Shown here: positions 59,372-64,000 of the stretch, piece by piece
Position numbering within the stretch: the first letter of the stretch is position 1
How the letters are laid out: the number at the start of each line of letters is the position of its first letter
Assembly (NCBI GenBank): GCA_944474755.1
Contig: OX104117.1
Location: 62,363,522-62,427,521 of the forward strand
Length of the DNA: 64,000 nt
Direction: 5' to 3'
DNA from: Limnoperna fortunei
Lineage: Eukaryota; Mollusca; Bivalvia; Mytilida; Modiolidae
Notes under the pieces: generated by a model
The model's input: the letters and a program-made list of their open reading frames with translations, nothing else
The model's database searches: none
What the model was told of the DNA's origin: nothing
Made by a program: the position numbers and the translations under genes

Positions 59372-60930
59372 ATAACTTAAAATTATATCTATAACTGATC
59401 TATTGTCTATCTAGTTCTTGTCCTGATTATAACCGTATGACCTCAATCAACCAAGAATTAAAGTTGTTCTCTTCCAAATGACTTCATTTCAGAAATTGAA
59501 ACAAACGTTACTTATCCAAGATATATATTTTCCACTGGAACTTTTCAGACAAATTTGTTTTCATGTTTTTTTTTACCTAAATTTATTGTTTTACACGTTT
59601 GCAACTTTTGTCAACTCTTTACTATTGCTATCTTAAAAATGTTGTGAACAAACCAGCTGATTTTCAAAAATAAGCAAAGAAACACCAAACTGGCAATAAA
59701 ATGTGACGGTCCAAAACAACGATACAAAACCATGGGAATCCCAGCAACAAAATATTCACGGTAAAAACAAATATTCCTATCACTTCACACACAATCTCTA
59801 CCAATTCTTAAATATTGGTGACAAAGACTATTCCTAAAATATTGCTACACAAGTGTGATCTGAGCTTTTAAAAACCATGATTGACTGCAAGAATCCATTT
59901 CACTTAAAGTAAATGTTTGGGTACATAAAACTTGACTAAAATAAAATGCAAATAAGAAAAGAAAGTTAATGGTAACAATCATTTGTTTGGCATCATCTGT
60001 CATTGATTTTACATCTTTGTTTTATGATCTTCCAATTTCTTTCTAGTAAATGCTTTAAGTGTTTGCTTAGCTTTTCATGGTTTTTTGCCAATTTTCAGTG
60101 GTTTAATTAAGAAGAACTACACCACACAGAATACATAACCAAAGCTACAGATTATACATAAAGCACAAGAAAGTTTAAGACCTCAAGATTCTTGATTGTT
60201 ACTATTTATATCATTCACTTATATGTCATGAATAACACTCCTGCTGAAATATTGCTTGCTGGACATTAAACACCATTCAATCAATCCATGATAAACAAAC
60301 ATAAAATATAAATGAATAATTAAATGATCCACTAAACTTATGAACCATCTATAGTAAAATATGTAAATATGTCCTCATGTCACTATTGGACATATTGCTT
60401 CTGGACAAAACATATGACTGAGTTATGGCAGGTCAGTAGGGCAAAATGACCAATGTTTGGACTTGTACCTATCGTTAGAAGATCTATTGTAGTTTCTGTT
60501 GCAATTGTTTTCATTTAAAAGAAGACGCCAAACAGAAAAGGATGAAAGCTTATATTACTACGGAACAGACATACAACAGATTGTCTAAAGAAAGTCCAAA
60601 CATTTTGCCCTAACCGACAACACTTTTGTAATATCAGTCTTGTATGAAATGGAAACTTGATCCATCGTACACCAGCAACCAATTTTAATATGAACAAACA
60701 ATATAGAGATTTGTTCTAGTAGATGAAGATATACAAAACTTTTACATACCTGTGTAGAATGAATAATCGTACCCTTGTTTTTCTCTTTTGTGTTTTTTTT
60801 TGGGGGAGGTTAATCTGACAAATCACAAAACTAACTTCGGATAATAACGGCAGTAAAATTCAGCCTAATACATGTGCAACTGGGTTTTTATGATATATTA
60901 TTATTGTGTCATATAAAAGTATTATTATTT
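59372..60930. other. Intergenic stretch between the repeat block and MRM2
   Basis: AT-rich, no gene recognised. It contains the second copy of the TAATCCGAAGTTAGTTTTGT short repeat, reversed, at 60765-60870. The sequence next to MRM2 probably includes its 3' flank. Confidence 0.6.
60765..60870 (-). repeat. Short dispersed repeat (TAATCCGAAGTTAGTTTTGT), copy 2
   Basis: Read on the minus strand it gives GCTGAATTTTACTGCCGTTA, TTATCCGAAGTTAGTTTTGT, CAGATTAACCTC, an A-rich centre and AAGGGTACGATTATTC, matching 53920-54010. The centre differs in length and has lost the GCGAGG stem. Confidence 0.65.
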
Positions 60931-61182
60931 TTTTTTACACATTGATTAATTGGTTGAGCTTGTTTTTTCCCCCAGAAACCAGAATAACAAATAAAATTTT
61001 ATTACTTATTATCTGGTAATCCTTTGAAACCTTTAGCTAGCAAATAAACTTCTGCAGATTCAGAACGACTGGCATTAGGTTTGACAATTTTGACACTGGT
61101 AAACAACTTATTTAAGACAGTTTCTAATACTGTCTGTTTTGCACCACTCCATATTTTACACAAAAGTGTTCCTTCGTATTTT
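60931..61182 (-). pseudogene. MRM2: Tandem duplicate of the 3' end of the MRM2 last exon
   Basis: About 187 bp ending in the stop codon (about 60995-61182) read the same as 61258-61447 by eye, coding for KYEGTLLCKIWSG through KGFKGLPDNK and stop. The duplication also carries ~60 bp of 3' flank (ACACATTGATTAATTGGTTG, GAAACCAGAATAACAAATAA). Unit offset is 252 bp at the flank and 265 bp in the coding part, explained by a 14-bp insertion (AATAACGTTAAATT) and a 1-bp T deletion next to the true stop. The copy lacks the acceptor and SAM-binding part, so it cannot encode the enzyme. It lies downstream of the gene, in the likely 3' UTR. Confidence 0.93.
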
Positions 61183-61266
61183 TTTTTTACACATTGATTA
61201 ATTGGTTGAGCTTGTTTTTCCCCCAGAAACCAGAATAACAAATAAAATTAATAACGTTAAATTTTA

Positions 61267-61703
61267 TTACTTATTATCTGGTAATCCTTTGAAACCTTTA
61301 GCTAGCAAATAAACTTCTGCAGATTCAGAACGACTGGCATTAGGTTTGACAATTTTGACACTGGTAAACAACTTATTTAAGACAGTTTCTAATACTGTCT
61401 GTTTTGCACCACTCCATATTTTACACAAAAGTGTTCCTTCGTATTTAAGTACACCAATAGAAAATCTTACAAAAGAGGAACAAAGGTCAATAATTTTATC
61501 GTGATCCAATGATTGGTCACTTGAACGTAATGGTGCCATGTCACTTAATGCCAGATCCACTTTTCGTCGATTAAGCTTTTCCAAAACTTTAGTGCAAGTG
61601 TCTTTGGAGGTAATATCACAATGGAAAAGTATGTCAGCTCCAACTATTGGCATAACATGTTGAATATCAATTCCTAATACATAACCTTTTGGTAAATTTG
61701 TGT
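61267..61703 (-). CDS. MRM2: Mitochondrial rRNA 2'-O-methyltransferase, terminal exon
   Basis: FtsJ/RrmJ-family enzyme using S-adenosylmethionine to 2'-O-methylate large-subunit rRNA; the MRM2 branch acts in mitochondria. This 437-nt exon codes for the last 144 residues. Acceptor is TTTCTTTCAG|AC. GYVLGIDIQHVMPIVGADIL matches the strand-2 region of MRM2. ALSDMAP carries the catalytic Asp, LLCKIWSG the catalytic Lys, and SRSESAEVYLLAKG the catalytic Glu of the K-D-K-E tetrad; the first Lys lies in upstream exons. LDHDKIIDLC is like MRM2 rather than SPB1-type FtsJ proteins. The stop is at 61267-61269, and an AATAAA on the minus strand overlaps it (61263-61268). Upstream exons, with the N-terminal SAM motif, were not found in 61704-64000. 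Confidence 0.88.
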
Positions 61704-62640
61704 CTGAAAGAAAAAAAAACATTTTTTACTGAAAGAAACTTATAAAATACATATTTATAAATATATATAAAATATATAATAAAAGCTATATTTTTCATTA
61801 ACTGAATAAAACATTTCAATTGGTTAATAACATTCAGATACCTCTTACACATGCAAAATTCTCATCCACATTTACTACTGTCTTGATGTAGAATTGGAAC
61901 ATGTATTCAATTTACATAACAAGTAATTTACTTGCATCGATAGTATATGACTACAAATTAAGACACAAGTGAAAAATATTGTTTAGCCTGAAGATCATGA
62001 TTATTATAATAATTTTTATAATGTCGTAGACTGGCAACTTTATGCCCTCGCTTGGACTGTTGCTTGTAGAAAAATCTTTACCTATGTACAAGATTATGCA
62101 ATTCACGTCTTTCCATATGCGCGCCACCTACCGGTGACATGTTCGGTAACTCTAGTTTACATGGAAGACTGTAGTTTGTATACAAGCCATAACATGAATG
62201 TGTCCTATACCTTCAATAAACAATTAATTGGCACCCACGTAGGTGAAACCCCCGTTAAATTAAACGGGGTATTAAAATATTTATCATATATACAAACTTT
62301 GCAAACTTTTGTCGAATAAAAGTGTGCAGTTAAAGACTCTAAAATTTATACACAATAAGTGTTAACAATGAACTGTGGTTAATACGTTTTTAATAAATTG
62401 TTAGAAATTTTTTTTCCCACTTTGTGCCCCAAGGAAATTAATTACCTGTTCAGCGGATGCAAGATACTACATACACCTGACTGCCGGTTAAATAAAGGTG
62501 GTTTTTATTGTGGTGTCAACAAATATACATGCAATATAAATGACATAAATCTATATAATTTAATTATTAGTACATGTAATTATTATATGTCTCTGATTTG
62601 TGTGAGCATGGCTTTCAATACATATACCTATAATTAAACT
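61704..62640 (-). other. MRM2 upstream intron with insertion X, copy 2
   Basis: Probable intron sequence. AATT at 62100-62103 is followed by CACGTCTTTCCATATGCGCG, the end of insertion X in reverse. Similarity to 8001-7470 continues to about 62637, where a family B element starts. No exon was seen. Confidence 0.6.
62104..62637. mobile_element. Insertion X, copy 2, interrupted by family B
   Basis: It matches the reverse complement of about 7470-8001, including CACCCACGTAGGTGAAACCC, CCGTTAAATTAAACGGGGTA and AATTAATTACCTGTTCAGCG. It stops at CCTATAATTAAA, where the 6717-8001 copy continues, because a family B element begins. The rest of this copy is expected beyond the family B element, outside the window. 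Confidence 0.75.
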
Positions 62641-64000
62641 AGAGGCTCCCAGGAGCCTGTATCGCTCACCTGAACCTGAAACCAAACAACCCTTTTTTTA
62701 TCCAGCTTTTCTTTGTTATAAGGAATTGCCCAACACTTCTGCAAAAATCATTAATTTTGACCTTTTAAGGGAAATAACTCCTATAAGGAGGATCTTTTGA
62801 TGGTTAGAGGGAGAAGGGAGGTTCACTTCAAATTTGCTGTACCTGTTATACTCTTTTAACTATCAGTCGAAAACTCTCTCGACCACCCCCCCCCCCCTTT
62901 TTCATTTTTTCCATTTAATCCAATGTAGCTATGTAGGTAGTCAGGTGTCATGCTTTGCACAATTTTGGTAGAGGACATCCAAAAGATGATGTGTGCAATG
63001 TTTCAAAGCAGTCCTTTCATTGGTTTAAGAGGAGAAGATTTCTTAAAATCAAGTAAAATTGATTAAAAAAATGTTCAAGGAGAATAATTCTTAAACGGTT
63101 TATCAGACAATCTTGACCCTGAAGTCATTTTTGTAGCCCTCATAGAGCAGAACAATTAAGCAATGCTAACTTCTCTAGTTCTAATAATTTTCAAGATTTT
63201 GAGGCAAAAACGTCAAAAATAATCAATTTCGACAATTAAAGGGCAATAACTCCTATAAGGAGTCATCATACAACTTCAACCCAATGGAGTGTTTCGTAGA
63301 GCTTTTGATGCAGATGAAGGCTTGTCTCTGCGGTTTTCCTGTATCTGTTACACTTTTTTAAATATAAGCCAAAAACTGTATTTTACCGTCCCCCCCCCAT
63401 CCTATTTTTAGCCATGATGGCCATGTTGGTTAATCTGCAGACATGGTTGGTGCAAACTTGGTTAAGGACATTTGACAGATGATGTGTACAAAGTTTCAAA
63501 GCAGTACTTTCAGTTGTTTCAGAGGAGAAGATTTTAAAAAATCAATTAAAACTGATTAAAATAAACAGTTCAAGGGGACTAACTCTTAAACGGTTAATCA
63601 GACAATCTTGACCCTTAAGTCATTTTTGTAGCCCTTATAGAGCAGAATAATTAAGCAATGCTAACTTTTTCTGTAATTCTAATAATTTTCAAGATTTTGA
63701 GGCAAAAATAGCAAAAATCATCAATTTTGACAATTAAAGGGCAATAACTCCTACAAGGAGTCATCATACAACTTTGACCCAATGGAGTGTTTTGTAGAGC
63801 TTTAGATGCTGAAGAAGGAAGGTCTCTTCGGTTTTCCTGTATCTGTTATACTTTTTGAACTATAAGCAAAAAACTGTATTTTGACCCCTCTGTTCTATTT
63901 TTAGCCATGGCGGCCATGTTGGTTGGTCTGAGGCCATGATTTGGGCAAACTTGGTAGAGGGCATTTTACTGATGATGTGTGCAAAGTTTCAAAGCAATCC
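62641..64000 (+). mobile_element. Family B element, cut by window end
   Basis: It starts AGAGGCTCCCAGGAGCC and TGTATCGCTCACCTGAACC and follows the 27549-29019 copy closely, monomer for monomer, up to the window edge, where only the ~120-bp terminal ACGG/hairpin part is missing. Close similarity to that copy suggests recent activity. Confidence 0.75.

Overview
The window reads as nuclear DNA of an invertebrate animal, most likely a bivalve mollusc and plausibly a mussel relative. It is AT-rich, coding exons are few, short and spliced, and introns are large. It is filled with repeat families of a kind I associate with bivalve genomes: elements built of tandem monomers between hairpin ends, tRNA-derived SINEs, CR1-like non-LTR elements and MITEs. 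Genus-level assignment is not possible from sequence alone.

The main gene is on the minus strand. It is the 5' two-fifths of a large-conductance Ca2+/voltage-gated K+ channel gene (slo, the KCNMA1/BK orthologue). Ten exons were found: 49980-50309 (start codon), 46101-46162, 40442-40538, 34347-34458, 17833-17984, 16524-16694, 14634-14725, 11935-12045, 5575-5680 and 4740-4892. Their splice phases join without error into 462 codons covering S0-S6, the TVGYGD filter and the first half of RCK1. The rest of RCK1 and all of RCK2 must lie left of base 1. The nine introns seen range from about 0.7 to 16.4 kb.

The second gene is the terminal exon of an FtsJ-family mitochondrial rRNA 2'-O-methyltransferase (MRM2-like, 61267-61703, minus). 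Its 3' part is present a second time immediately downstream (60931-61182), apparently without base changes. Upstream exons are not visible and probably lie beyond base 64000.

Between and inside the genes is a nested mobile-element landscape. (i) Elements start with a hairpin and a GCTCACCTGA motif, contain tandem ~145-300 bp monomers and ACGG-like runs, and end in a hairpin followed by TCAGGTGAGCTA; they resemble non-autonomous Helitron/Helentron elements. (ii) A tRNA-derived SINE family is present, one copy with a clean target duplication and one whose head has expanded into 38 copies of a 40-bp unit. (iii) A 4,057-bp terminal-inverted-repeat element at 54119-58175 has a perfect 9-bp target duplication and holds a decayed CR1-like retrotransposon with 2A-like, PHD, endonuclease and reverse-transcriptase remnants. 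(iv) Several foldback/MITE elements occur, including a perfect 52-bp inverted repeat just upstream of slo exon 2. (v) A 33-bp minisatellite of about 54 copies keeps long reading frames open on both strands.

No prokaryotic features, CRISPR arrays, rRNA genes or intact tRNA genes were seen. The likeliest items of fresh interest are the nested TIR/CR1 composite, the SINE-head minisatellite, the MRM2 exon duplication and the inverted repeats flanking slo intron 1.
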